Shown one piece after another: positions 36,156-45,243 of a DNA stretch of 64,000 bases. How positions within the stretch are numbered: position 1 is the first letter of the stretch; each line of letters begins with the position of its first letter. The translations under genes were made by a program, and so were the position numbers. Under the pieces are notes generated by a model, which did not search any database, was not told the DNA's origin, and worked only from the letters and a program-made list of their open reading frames with translations. Source of the DNA: Litoribacter populi (GTDB lineage Bacteria; Bacteroidota; Bacteroidia; Cytophagales; Cyclobacteriaceae); the NCBI RefSeq assembly GCF_007483685.1, contig NZ_VMKN01000001.1, positions 828,599 to 892,598 of the forward strand. Reading direction: 5' to 3'.

Positions 36156-36700
36156 AAAATGGTTGTTTAAAAGTGGATATAAATGATGTACTGAAAAACG
36201 CGATCACTTTACCAAAAGCAGCTTTTTCCCTCCTAAAAATTACCGGCTTACCATTTCTATATGCTTAAGGCATAGTAAATTACACTTAAAAAGTATAAAA
36301 CCAAATAGAGGTAGAGATTTTTTTCTTTTTACTGCAAAATTAAAAACAAATAATCTTCGGTTCATCAACGTTAAATATGGTGCTTTATACGCTCTTGATA
36401 CGCTGATGATATATGTAAAAACAGTAGAATATTCTAATCTTGATCATGACAAGTCTAACTTACGAAATTAACATGATTTCTTAGCCTGGCCCTTCGCCGA
36501 AGATTATATCACCCAGTGGGGGCAGTGATAGGAATGTCGGTTAAGGGGTTGGGCGCACAAAGAATTAAGCCTACCTAGATTGGCAGCTAAGAGTCCGAGA
36601 GACCCCGCCTGTCGATCTAGGTAGGCTTTTGTCGAGATGAATGTTTCTATGCCCGGTTGCGGTGTGAATTACCTTTCTTTTGGCAACGTAGGCTCTCAGG
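36156..36700 (+). other. 545-bp intergenic region with a GC-rich structured block, possible small RNA
   Basis: No convincing ORF. The first 300 bp are AT-rich. From about 36480 to 36632 composition turns GC-rich. The block ends in a perfect 14-bp inverted repeat, AAGCCTACCTAGAT (36567-36580) and ATCTAGGTAGGCTT (36615-36628). The repeat extends inward by about six more pairs including wobbles, encloses a 22-nt loop and is followed by TT then GTCG. It reads like the 3' hairpin of an independent + strand transcript. The nearest genes point away (35493, -) or converge (36701, -). It does not match rnpB, tmRNA or SRP RNA landmarks that I know. Confidence 0.45.
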
Positions 36701-37651
36701 CTACTCCAATGGGATTTTGGTGGCATTTTCCGCTAACCATTTTTTATAGGACTTCAGTTCAGGGTTCAGCTGTCTGGAGAAATCCACATCGCGTACGGCC
36801 ATGCATTCCTTTTCAAAATCCCTGTAGTACTGGAACATGTTTCCCAAGTCATCTGCTCCGGGGAAGTCAAAGCTCCTGTAAGTATCAGGTGATACGTTAT
36901 TGTAGATTATTTTCAATTGCAGAGCGTCCGAAAGCCCGTCTGCTATATCTTGTCCCGTAAGGTGTTCACCTGCGATCCCGATAGTTTGGCCGATAAGTTC
37001 CTCTCCCTTTTTGAATATGCCATAGGCACATTTGCCGATGTCCTCGGAGGCGATTCCGCTCATACGTTTATCGTCGAGGGGAAAGGTGAGGTAATAGTTG
37101 CCGTCTTCTGCCTTCTTGGGTCCCGCTCCAAAATGGATGAAGTTGTCCCAATAAAAAGAGGCTATCATAAAAGTGGTAGGCAGGTTGGCTTCTTTGAAGA
37201 AGTGGTCAGCCTCCCCTTTGGCGTCGAAGTGGGGCACTTTATATTTACCCTGTAAAGTGGGCATTCGGTCATCCTCCAAGGGCACCAGTTTGCGTGTGTC
37301 CTCAAGCGTAGACCAGATGATGTGTTTCAAGCCTGCTTTCTTTGCCACTTCCGTAAATTGCTTTACTTCCTCAATCTCTTTTTCCGGGGAAAAATGATCC
37401 CAAATGAAAGTGACGAAATAAGCACCATACGCTCCCTGTAGGGCTTTTTCCATTGTATCAGGCTTGTCTATATCTGCTTGGATCACTTCAGCCCCCGTGT
37501 CGGCCAACTCCTTGGCTTTTTCAGAAGATGGGTCTCTCGTTACCGCGCGAACCGAGAATTCGCTATCAGGGTCGTTCAAGATTGCCCTTGCCAATCCACC
37601 GCCTTGGGCTCCGGTGGCGCCAAATACAGTGATGATTTTCTTTTGTGCCAT
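36701..37651 (-). CDS. NmrA/HSCARG-family NAD(P)-binding protein
   Basis: Atypical short-chain dehydrogenase-like protein of the NmrA family, 316 residues. The N-terminal Rossmann motif VFGATGAQGGGLARAIL binds NAD(P). Next come AVTRDP, where dinucleotide phosphate recognition occurs, VIQADIDKPDTMEKAL and GAYFVTFIWDHFS. The Tyr-x3-Lys catalytic pair is not obviously present, as usual for NmrA-type redox sensors. It has a cytoplasmic location (no signal) and no operon partners. The ~250-bp gap beyond its start (37652-37902) has no recognisable element. Confidence 0.88.
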   Translation of the reverse strand: MAQKKIITVFGATGAQGGGLARAILNDPDSEFSVRAVTRDPSSEKAKELADTGAEVIQADIDKPDTMEKALQGAYGAYFVTFIWDHFSPEKEIEEVKQFTEVAKKAGLKHIIWSTLEDTRKLVPLEDDRMPTLQGKYKVPHFDAKGEADHFFKEANLPTTFMIASFYWDNFIHFGAGPKKAEDGNYYLTFPLDDKRMSGIASEDIGKCAYGIFKKGEELIGQTIGIAGEHLTGQDIADGLSDALQLKIIYNNVSPDTYRSFDFPGADDLGNMFQYYRDFEKECMAVRDVDFSRQLNPELKSYKKWLAENATKIPLE

Positions 37652-37902
37652 GATGTGAGGAATTTGGTTTAAAAATTTGTTTAACAGACAGCTACCTGGG
37701 ATGTAATTATTGGAAAGGAACTGTCAAAAATCATTTAAACATCTAATATACAGATAAATAGCCTGAAAAATGCATGTTGATTGGAATATAAAAACGTAAA
37801 CATCTTACTCCGGCAAATACAGCCTCATACTCCCCTTCCCAAACTCTACTTCATCCAGATGTCCCATCTTTTTTCTGTCTTCGGGGATCAGGTGTGCGAG
37901 TC

Positions 37903-38634
37903 TCACCCCATCCACTTACTCAAAAATTGCAGAAATGCATCCTTGTGGTTTTCGCTGACGGTGATTTGGGTTTTGCCGATGTGGACGATGTTGCGGGAGA
38001 CGGAGTCGATATGGTCTAGGGCGATGATAAAGGAGCGGTGAACTCTCATAAACCTGTCGGTAGGCAAGAGTTCCTCCATGTTCTTGAGACTGGTGAGGGA
38101 GAGTATGGGATTGGGTTTGTTGACCAAGTAGACCTTTACGTAATCTTTATAGGCTTCCACGTGGGTGATCTCGTTCAGTTTTACCTTTACGAGCTGATAT
38201 TCTACCTTTAAAAAAATGTATTCCTCTCTGTTGCTGTTTGAGGGGTTGGTGTTATTTTGCTGCTCAAAATGGTGTAAAACCTTGGAGGAGGCTTTAAGGA
38301 ACTCCTCATAACTGAAGGGCTTGAGGAGGTAATCAACAGCATCTACTTTATACCCTTCGATAGCAAATTGATTGTAAGCGGTGGTGAAGATGATTTTAGG
38401 TTTTTTGACTGAATTTTTTGCATCTAGCACCCTTGCCAGTTCCATGCCCGAAAGGTCAGGCATCTGTATGTCAAGGAAAATTAGGTCCACTTCGTTCTGG
38501 TTAACGAAACCAAGGGCCTCTATGGCGTTTTCAAATTTTCCCACCAAAGTCAAAAATGACGTCTGCTCCACAAATTTGCTAACAAGGTCAAGGGCCAGGG
38601 GCTCATCGTCTACGGCAATGCAATTGATTTTCAT
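37903..38634 (-). CDS. LytTR-family response regulator
   Basis: Response regulator with an N-terminal receiver (about 1-120) and a C-terminal LytTR DNA-binding domain (about 145-240). The receiver has the acidic pair Asp9-Asp10, phospho-acceptor Asp55 in FLDIQMPD, and Lys105 in LLKPFS. The LytTR domain shows IFLKVEYQLVKVKLNEI (given in part), HVEAYKDYVKVYL, MRVHRSFIIALDHIDSV and KTQITVS. Its start overlaps the stop of the kinase gene by 4 bp, so the two are translationally coupled. The outer-membrane receptor gene at 39977 is divergent from the pair and is a plausible target, but this is only positional evidence. Confidence 0.95.
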   Translation of the reverse strand: MKINCIAVDDEPLALDLVSKFVEQTSFLTLVGKFENAIEALGFVNQNEVDLIFLDIQMPDLSGMELARVLDAKNSVKKPKIIFTTAYNQFAIEGYKVDAVDYLLKPFSYEEFLKASSKVLHHFEQQNNTNPSNSNREEYIFLKVEYQLVKVKLNEITHVEAYKDYVKVYLVNKPNPILSLTSLKNMEELLPTDRFMRVHRSFIIALDHIDSVSRNIVHIGKTQITVSENHKDAFLQFLSKWMG

Positions 38635-39710
38635 GACAAATTAATTTTCAAATCTACCCTATATTCATTTTCAGGGTTTTGGTCATCTATTTTAAGTTCA
38701 TGTTTTTGCCCGTATAAAAGGGAAAGCCTTCGTTTAGTGTTGGCCAGCCCAATGCCACTGGCACTTCCTTCGGGTGTGTTTTGGTTCGATTGGAAAATAG
38801 TGTTGACCGCCTCCATTTTTAGCATTTTGTCCTTTACGCAAATCTTGACCGAAATGGCACTAGGCCTTTGTGAGCTTACTCCATGCTTGAAAGAATTTTC
38901 GAGGAAAGGCAATAGCAACATAGGAGCTAATCTGGCATCTTCAAACTGCTGTGGGATTTCAATGTTTACCTGCACCTTGTCTGAAAGCCGAAGGCGCATG
39001 AGCTCTATGTAATCCTTGATGAAGTCCAATTCTTTACTCAGCATGGTGCTGTCTTTTTCAGTTTCGTACAACACATAACGCATCATTCTGGACAGTTTGA
39101 GGATCGCGGTCTGCGCTTTTTGTATGTCCAGGTTAGTCAGGGAATAAATGTTATTGAGCGTATTGAAGAAGAAATGGGGGTTAATCTGAGCTTTAAGATA
39201 AGTAAGCTCCGAGTCAACCTGCTGCCGGTTCATTTCTAACCTCAACGCTTCATCTTTCTGCCATTTTCGGACCGCCCCCACACTGGTACTGATGCCTATT
39301 CCCATGTAAAACACCATAAGGTTATAAAAGTCATAATTGGAAAAGGACCTAGGTCGTGGTACAAATGTAGTGTCGGGGCGGAAGATGTTATGCATGATTT
39401 CCTGCATATTAAAGGAAATGTCATAGGCAATCAAAAGCCCGGTATATATGCCACCCATGGCCAGGGCAATGATAAGAAACAAGAAGGTTTTGTTCTTGAA
39501 AAGGATCCTAGGTACCAGGTAAAAAAGGTTGAAATAAAAGGCACCTAATAACAGCCCAAGCATAAGGGATTGTTTGGCCCAAAACTCTAGGGGTAGATCT
39601 GCTTTCCAGGACAGTGGGGTGATGATAAAGAGGTAGGAACCGAAAAGAAACCAGCCCAAAATATGGATGAGGATGGCAATTTTCTTTTTTAAAGGACTTT
39701 CTACAGGCAT
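38631..39710 (-). CDS. LytS-type sensor histidine kinase
   Basis: Membrane histidine kinase of the His_kinase/LytS class. The start at 39710 (MPVESPLKKKIAILIHILGW) gives a normal first transmembrane helix; 22 upstream in-frame codons are less likely. Four transmembrane helices occupy roughly residues 10-155. The phospho-acceptor is His179 in QINPHFFFNTLNNIYSL. The ATP-binding domain has MLLLPFLENSFKHGV (N box) and GSASGIGLANTKRRL (G box). It is about 359 residues, standard for the four-helix form. Partner of the LytTR regulator immediately downstream. Confidence 0.93.
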   Translation of the reverse strand: MPVESPLKKKIAILIHILGWFLFGSYLFIITPLSWKADLPLEFWAKQSLMLGLLLGAFYFNLFYLVPRILFKNKTFLFLIIALAMGGIYTGLLIAYDISFNMQEIMHNIFRPDTTFVPRPRSFSNYDFYNLMVFYMGIGISTSVGAVRKWQKDEALRLEMNRQQVDSELTYLKAQINPHFFFNTLNNIYSLTNLDIQKAQTAILKLSRMMRYVLYETEKDSTMLSKELDFIKDYIELMRLRLSDKVQVNIEIPQQFEDARLAPMLLLPFLENSFKHGVSSQRPSAISVKICVKDKMLKMEAVNTIFQSNQNTPEGSASGIGLANTKRRLSLLYGQKHELKIDDQNPENEYRVDLKINLS

Positions 39711-39976
39711 GGGGATTAATGGTATTTCGGATAAACTAAGATAAAAATAATCTTTCAACCTAATGCTATCTACCAACCTGGGAGTTTTGACGGCGAAAGG
39801 CTTAATCTACTAGACCAAGTCAGCACCTTAATTCCACAAAACCGTTCATCCGTCCGAAATGGGAATTGGTCGATGAATAGCTCCTTTCGGTCTATCGCAT
39901 TTTTTAATAATAGAAATCAGGAGTTTCTTTGCTTTTGTAAAACGTCCAAATCGGACTTCTTCAATTAACAATACTC

Positions 39977-42490
39977 ATGAAAATTTTAAAGCAATTTTTG
40001 CTATCCCTACTTTTGGTTCTCACCTCGTTTCAAGTTTTGCTTGCGCAGAATGCTGACACAGAAAAAGCAACCTACCGTATTACCGGTCGTATCTTAGAGA
40101 AATCCACCGGAGAACCTGTTCCATATGCTTCAGCTGTGCTGTTGAATGCGGAAACCAAAGAGCAAGTAACTGGAGCAGTAGCCGACGTGGAAGGCAGGTT
40201 TTATATCACTGGGTTCAAAAACGGAAACTATGTATTGCAATATGCATTCATGGGATTTGCGGCACTCACTTCCGAAACTATTTCCATTACAGATGGCAAC
40301 AAGTCACTCGATATGGGAGATTTGAGATTGGAAGAGGAGGGTGTAAACCTTCAAGAAGTGACTGTAATGGGACAGAGAAGCCTTATTGAAGAAAAGGTGG
40401 ACAGAACTATCTATAATGCAGAATTTGACAAAACTACGGTGGGTGGAAGCGCGACTGATGTTTTAAGACGTGTCCCAATGCTTTCTGTAGACCTTGACGG
40501 AAATGTTTCCATGAGAGGTAGTGCCAATATCCTTGTGCTTATCGATGGTAAGCAATCTGCCATTGTGGCTTCTAACATTTCAGATGCCATGAAGCAGATT
40601 CCAGCAGAGGAAATCAAATCAATCGAAGTCATCACCTCTCCATCGGCCAAGTATGACGCCGAAGGTACCGGTGGTGTGATCAACATCATCACCAAAAAGA
40701 ACAATCTGCAAGGTGCTTCATTGAACATCAATACCAGTGCAGGTGTACGTGGATCAAACCTTGGCCTAAATGCAAGTTTGAAAAGAGGCAAAATGGGCTG
40801 GACATTGGGAGGTTTTGGAAGAAGCGGATATAATATTTTGGGAGCATTTGAAAACCAACAAACCCTTCTTAATCCCGGAGGTGCCGATGTACAGATTAAC
40901 CAATCTGCAGACACCCGAACCAATATGCTTTTTGGTAGATATAATCTTGGTTGGGATTACGAGATCAACAAATATAACTTTATGACGGCTTCTGTAAGTG
41001 TGGGCTTGAGGAATATGAGAAACCGTCAGAACAACCTCTTGACAGAGACTTTTGTGGAAGATGAGTTCGTAAATGCCCTCCTTCGAAATGTAAATGTTGA
41101 TGACCTTTCCAATAATGTGGATTTGAACTTCAACTATACAAAAACCTACGAGAAAAAGCTTAAGGAATTTAGTGTGTCAGGTTTATATAGCAAAAACACA
41201 AGGAACAATGACTTTGTGAACAGTCTGTTTACTGAGAGTTTTGACCAGGTTGCCAGCAGAATCAGAAACGAAAACCGTGGCATCAATGAGGAATTTACCA
41301 TTCAGTTAGATTATGTCACTCCATTAGGTAGCGGCACGAATCAGATTTTGGAATATGGTGCTAAGAATATTTTGAGAAAAGCAATCAGTGATTTCGGTTA
41401 CTTTACCGCGGAAGGCTCTGATGGACCTTTTAACCAAGTCGAGGATGTGGCTTTTTCCAACTCCTTCAATTATGATCAAAATGTAACAGCCGCATACATG
41501 TCCTATACTTTAGGATTCTGGGATAACTACACCTTGAAGTCTGGATTGAGATATGAATATACCACTATCGATGCGGATTTCAGAAACTCTGAATTGCCAG
41601 CTGACATTCCTTCTTATGGCTTGTTTGTGCCAAGCATGAACTTGAGCAGGAAGTTAAAAAACGGCAACATGATCAAGGCCGCTTACAACAGAAGGGTACA
41701 AAGACCATCTTTGCAGTTCTTGAATCCCAACATCAATGCTGCAAACCCTCAGCAAATTTCCCAGGGTAACCCACTTTTGGATCCTGAGTTGACAGACAAT
41801 TATGAATTATCTTATAGCACCTTTGTGAAAGGTTCTTCAGTGAACTTTACCAGTTTCGTAAGAAATACAACCGGATCTATTCAGCCGGTAAGAACCATTC
41901 AGGATAATGATGTGATCTTTACGACCTTCGAAAATATTGGGCAGGAGAGAGCTTATGGTTTGAGTGTCTTTACGAACATCAACTTTTCAGGCAAATTCTC
42001 CATGAACGGTAGTGTTGACGGTTACTACGCCATGCTGGACAACGGACTTGAGGATCCATTGTACGCTGCTTCCAATGAGGGATTTGTAGTCAGTGGTAGG
42101 TTATTTGCCAACTATACCTTGCCTAAAAACTGGCAGATCCAGGCCTTTACTTTTGCAAGAGGTAGACAGGTGCAGCTTCAGGGTACTTCCGGCGGATTTG
42201 GAATGTACGGCTTGAACTTGAATAAGCAGTTTAATGAGAAAAGAGGAAGTATTGGTTTCGGAGCCGAAAACTTCTTGGCCACTGAAATGAGGATCCACAA
42301 CGAGTTGATCACGCCAACCATTATGCAACAAAGTACCAATACAATGAGAAACATGAACTTCAAGATCAATTTCTCTTATAGAATTGGAAAACTTAGTGTA
42401 GATGGTCCTAGGAGAAGAAAGCGTGGAGTAACTAATGAGGATTTGAAGCAAGGGGGCGGCGGAGCTCAGGAGGCGATAATAAATAATTAA
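39977..42490 (+). CDS. TonB-dependent-receptor-like outer-membrane barrel protein
   Basis: Outer-membrane protein of 837 residues: a signal peptide ending FQVLLAQ, a carboxypeptidase-regulatory-like domain (about 30-120, TGRILEKSTGEPVPYASAVL), a plug domain (SIEVITSPSAKYDAEGTGGVINI, shown in outline), and an OMP_b-brl_3 type barrel ending in NFSYRIGKL plus a Gly/Arg-rich tail. It lacks a SusD partner and a classic TonB-box is not evident. This branch is common in Bacteroidota as receptor-like barrels of unknown ligand. A LytS/LytTR pair lies divergently upstream. A rho-independent terminator follows 22 bp after the stop. Confidence 0.92.
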   Translation: MKILKQFLLSLLLVLTSFQVLLAQNADTEKATYRITGRILEKSTGEPVPYASAVLLNAETKEQVTGAVADVEGRFYITGFKNGNYVLQYAFMGFAALTSETISITDGNKSLDMGDLRLEEEGVNLQEVTVMGQRSLIEEKVDRTIYNAEFDKTTVGGSATDVLRRVPMLSVDLDGNVSMRGSANILVLIDGKQSAIVASNISDAMKQIPAEEIKSIEVITSPSAKYDAEGTGGVINIITKKNNLQGASLNINTSAGVRGSNLGLNASLKRGKMGWTLGGFGRSGYNILGAFENQQTLLNPGGADVQINQSADTRTNMLFGRYNLGWDYEINKYNFMTASVSVGLRNMRNRQNNLLTETFVEDEFVNALLRNVNVDDLSNNVDLNFNYTKTYEKKLKEFSVSGLYSKNTRNNDFVNSLFTESFDQVASRIRNENRGINEEFTIQLDYVTPLGSGTNQILEYGAKNILRKAISDFGYFTAEGSDGPFNQVEDVAFSNSFNYDQNVTAAYMSYTLGFWDNYTLKSGLRYEYTTIDADFRNSELPADIPSYGLFVPSMNLSRKLKNGNMIKAAYNRRVQRPSLQFLNPNINAANPQQISQGNPLLDPELTDNYELSYSTFVKGSSVNFTSFVRNTTGSIQPVRTIQDNDVIFTTFENIGQERAYGLSVFTNINFSGKFSMNGSVDGYYAMLDNGLEDPLYAASNEGFVVSGRLFANYTLPKNWQIQAFTFARGRQVQLQGTSGGFGMYGLNLNKQFNEKRGSIGFGAENFLATEMRIHNELITPTIMQQSTNTMRNMNFKINFSYRIGKLSVDGPRRRKRGVTNEDLKQGGGGAQEAIINN

Positions 42491-42512
42491 GTTTTAATAT
42501 TGTAGATAATAG

Positions 42513-42543
42513 AATCCACCGGGTATGCTCGGTGGATTTTTCT
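42513..42543 (+). terminator. Rho-independent terminator after the barrel gene
   Basis: A perfect 9-bp stem, AATCCACCG with CGGTGGATT, an 8-nt loop, and a T-rich tail (TTTTTCTTTT). It sits between the barrel gene and the glutamine amidase gene. Confidence 0.88.
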
Positions 42544-42560
42544 TTTTATATTGCGCCCCT

Positions 42561-43127
42561 ATGGAAAGATCAACCTTCAGCTATACAGCCAATTACTGTG
42601 AGGAAAACATTTGGCATCTATGCCTACACCCTAGCATGGAGGGATTACTGAAGCATGTCCTGATCATATCAAATGAGGAAAAGAAATGCCCTTTGTATGC
42701 TCAGCAATCAGCACATGGGAATGATCCGGTATGGTGGGATTATCATGTGGTCCTGCTGGCGGACAAGGATGGGGATCAGCTGATTTTTGACTTTGATACT
42801 ACCCTGACTTTCCCTGTATCTTTACAAGATTATTTAAAGCACACTTTTCCAAATTCAGTCAACTGGCTGACTGAAGATCTGCCGCTCTTCAAATCCATAC
42901 CTGCAGCCGATTATATCCGTTCGTTTTCATCTGACAGAAGCCATATGAAAGATGTTGGTGGAGAGTGGATCTTCACGCCACCTATATGGTCACCTATAGC
43001 CAGTGATGGCAAACTCCTGCTTCAGGGTTTAAGGGATTTTACAGCAGAATGCAAAGAACAACGCCTTACTCTGGGCGAAATGCAAATGATTGGAAAAAAC
43101 ATGATTTCTTCGGTTTTTGACATTTGA
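42561..43127 (+). CDS. Protein N-terminal glutamine amidohydrolase (NTAQ1-like)
   Basis: Enzyme expected to deamidate N-terminal Gln to Glu on proteins, the NTAQ1/Nta(Q)-amidase of the eukaryotic Arg/N-degron pathway. The Cys-His-Asp triad is in place: Cys13 in YTANYCEENIWHLC, His62 in WWDYHVVLL, Asp77 in LIFDFDTTLTFP. His-to-Asp spacing (15 residues) is close to that of the human enzyme, and C-terminal SDRSHMKD and FTPPIWSPI also fit. The start at 42561 removes twelve codons that lie in the preceding terminator. At ~188 residues it is close to family length and cytoplasmic. It is separated from the neighbouring genes by terminator or spacer. Confidence 0.9.
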   Translation: MERSTFSYTANYCEENIWHLCLHPSMEGLLKHVLIISNEEKKCPLYAQQSAHGNDPVWWDYHVVLLADKDGDQLIFDFDTTLTFPVSLQDYLKHTFPNSVNWLTEDLPLFKSIPAADYIRSFSSDRSHMKDVGGEWIFTPPIWSPIASDGKLLLQGLRDFTAECKEQRLTLGEMQMIGKNMISSVFDI

Positions 43128-43242
43128 ATTGGACTATTCCCCTTGTAGATCCAATAACGACTCCCAAAGAAAAAATCCTATCATGTAATTAGGATTGATT
43201 AGGTCCCCTGCCTCCCGAGAAGTATCTTGGGCCCTTCTTTTT

Positions 43243-43344
43243 AGTCCGCAGTCGGGCAAAAACGTCCGCTTTTTAAAACTGCTAGCAGTCATTTCCTTTA
43301 TTTTTCGCGCAATTTCATCGAAAGAAGTTGGTATCCATTTGGTT
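43243..43344 (+). promoter_or_regulatory. Upstream element plus -24/-12-type promoter (set 6) for the NTF2-like/S41 genes
   Basis: Upstream element at 43243-43268: AGTCCG-N4-CGGGCA-AAAA-CGTCCG. Exactly 61 bp from its end comes TGGTATCCATTTGGTT (43329-43344), a GG-N10-G element of sigma-54 type. The predicted start of transcription is near 43354, about 19 bp before the ATG at 43373. This copy was located by applying the layout seen at the permease genes. Confidence 0.65.
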
Positions 43345-43372
43345 ATGGTTAATAAAACCAAAATTTTATGTT

Positions 43373-43810
43373 ATGATACCGTTGAAAATTATTTTCTTTC
43401 TCACGCTTAGTGCTTTCTTGATTGGAAGCCTGGCCTATAAGCCTAAAGACCAAGATGCCATTGAAAGGGCCATCTTGGATTATGTGGAGGCTTTCTACGA
43501 GGCGGATCTTTCCAAAGCCCATCGAGGGGTGGCAAAGGATTTACATAAAAGGGGCTATTACAAAGATCAGGATGGCGATTATGTGGAGGCCTTTATGACA
43601 TTTGAGCAGTTTCTGGAAATGGCCTCAGACTGGAACACCAGTGCCGGGGTTACAGACCAATCACCGAAAAAGATAACCATATTTGAGATTTTAGACCAAA
43701 CTGCTTCTGCAAAAGTGGAAGCCCACTGGGGAATTGATTACTTCCATCTGGCCAAATTGGATGGTAAGTGGAAAGTGGTGAACGTACTTTGGCAGACAGT
43801 TGAGGACTGA
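43373..43810 (+). CDS. NTF2-like exported protein (putative lumazine-binding/DUF4440 type)
   Basis: Small secreted protein of about 145 residues. ATG at 43373 gives a signal peptide (MIPLKIIFFLTLSAFLIGSL); the longer in-frame start at 43328 is unlikely because it would overlap the -24/-12 promoter element. The mature part is an NTF2-like cone: AILDYVEAFYEADLSKAHRG, LHKRGYYKD, and paired strands ASAKVEAHWGIDYFHLAKL (shown in part) with WKVVNVLWQ. This matches the Lumazine_bd_2 type common in Bacteroidota. The S41 peptidase gene follows 70 bp downstream on the same strand with no clear terminator between them. Function unknown. Confidence 0.85.
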   Translation: MIPLKIIFFLTLSAFLIGSLAYKPKDQDAIERAILDYVEAFYEADLSKAHRGVAKDLHKRGYYKDQDGDYVEAFMTFEQFLEMASDWNTSAGVTDQSPKKITIFEILDQTASAKVEAHWGIDYFHLAKLDGKWKVVNVLWQTVED

Positions 43811-43880
43811 TAAGAAAATAAAGAAAAGCCGCATTGTCGGTGGGCAGAGTAGGCAAAAAATCACCTTTAAGATATAAGCG

Positions 43881-45197
43881 ATGGCACTTGATATTAAATT
43901 TACCTTTCTGTTGCTGATTCTGTTTGCAGCATCCATTTTAGATATTAAGGCCCAAAGCCATGCCACTAAATTGACGGAGGAAGAACGAGCCCAGGTGGTC
44001 GAGGAGGTCAGTCAACTCTTGAGGGATAATTATATATTTCCCGAAGTGGCTGAAGAAATGGCTGAACTCATTAAAGAAGGCCTTAAAAATAATTATAAGA
44101 GCCTGGAGTGGCCGCAAGAATTTGCCGAGTGCCTGACTGAGGATCTAAGGTCTATCAGCAATGACCGCCATCTAAGTGTAATCTTTGAACAGAAGCCGGT
44201 AATGGGGCAAAATTCATCAGGCAGTCCTGACGCCAAGAGAAACTACCTAGATAACCAGAGGAGGGATAACTTTGGGTTTAAAGAACTGAAAATATTGGAT
44301 GGCAATATAGGCTATCTGAACCTAAAGGGATTTGTACACGCTGACTTTGCCAAAGAAACAGCAGTGGCCGCTATGAATTTTTTGGCCAATGCAGATGCCG
44401 TGATCATTGACCTGCGGGAAAACGGAGGCGGTTCACCTACAATGATCCAGCTTATTTCAAGCTATTTCTTTAAAGGCGACCCTATTCATTTAAATACTTT
44501 TTATAACCGTCCAAATGATGAAACCTGGGAAACCTGGACATTGGAAGAGATTCCGGGTAAACGGATGCCGGATGTTGACCTTTATATATTGACGAGCAAT
44601 TATACTTTTTCCGCTGCCGAGGAATTTGCATACAACCTTCGCCACCTCAACCGGGCCACTATTGTGGGTGAAACTACCGGAGGAGGTGCCCACCCTGTCC
44701 AAAGGATGGTGGTTGCAGACCGGTTCATGATTTCTTTGCCCACAGGCAGGGCAATAAATCCGATTACAAAAACGAACTGGGAAGGTGTAGGGGTTGAACC
44801 ACATATGAAGGTGGAAAGCGATGAGGCATTGCTCACTGCTCAGATCATGGCACTAGAGACGCTCGCCGGTAAAGCGTCCCCTGAAACTAAAAAGCTATAT
44901 GAGTGGCATCTCACAAATTTCAAGGCGCAAGAAGAGCCCCTGCAACTTGAAGGTTCCCAACTGGTAAGATACACGGGGGTCTATGGCCCAAGGGAAGTCA
45001 CAGTGGAAAACGGGAAGTTGTTTTACAAAAGATCCGGCAGTCCCAAGTTCGAGTTGATTCCTTTGGACAGAGGGCTTTTCGGGATTAAGGATATGTCCAA
45101 CTTCAGGGTCAAATTTCATGAGGAAAACAATGAAGTAAAGGCAATGACTGGTATTTACCTCAATGGAAATGAAGAAACCTATACGAAAGGAAATTAA
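43881..45197 (+). CDS. S41 family serine peptidase (tail-specific protease/IRBP-like)
   Basis: Exported peptidase of family S41, in the branch resembling interphotoreceptor retinoid-binding protein repeats. A signal peptide ends near DIKAQS. An N-terminal helical bundle (about 25-90) leads into NIGYLNLKGFVH, ADAVIIDLRENGGGSP, then the catalytic Ser in NYTFSAAEEFAYNL, and GETTGGGAHPVQ. There is no PDZ domain. The catalytic Lys expected after the Ser is not obvious, as in other IRBP-like members. A C-terminal ~100-residue domain (RYTGVYGPREVTVENGKLFY) resembles the beta-structure appended to many Bacteroidota members. Probably co-transcribed with the NTF2-like gene. Confidence 0.9.
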   Translation: MALDIKFTFLLLILFAASILDIKAQSHATKLTEEERAQVVEEVSQLLRDNYIFPEVAEEMAELIKEGLKNNYKSLEWPQEFAECLTEDLRSISNDRHLSVIFEQKPVMGQNSSGSPDAKRNYLDNQRRDNFGFKELKILDGNIGYLNLKGFVHADFAKETAVAAMNFLANADAVIIDLRENGGGSPTMIQLISSYFFKGDPIHLNTFYNRPNDETWETWTLEEIPGKRMPDVDLYILTSNYTFSAAEEFAYNLRHLNRATIVGETTGGGAHPVQRMVVADRFMISLPTGRAINPITKTNWEGVGVEPHMKVESDEALLTAQIMALETLAGKASPETKKLYEWHLTNFKAQEEPLQLEGSQLVRYTGVYGPREVTVENGKLFYKRSGSPKFELIPLDRGLFGIKDMSNFRVKFHEENNEVKAMTGIYLNGNEETYTKGN

Positions 45198-45243
45198 GGA
45201 ATAAATTAGATTTAAACGTTATTTTTAACTTAACTGTACAGCC

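Noticed and set aside
39847-39872. A sixth-like half-site pattern (CATCCG ... TGGTCG with GAAT) upstream of the barrel gene at 39977
   Set aside because: The central CGRNCA block is missing and there is no GG-N10-G element at 60-61 bp in either direction, so it fails the pairing test that the six accepted sites pass.
38400-42490. LytTR binding sites upstream of the barrel gene
   Set aside because: ACCGTTCAT at about 39841 matches the general LytTR half-site, but I could not find a second correctly spaced copy, so I do not claim it.
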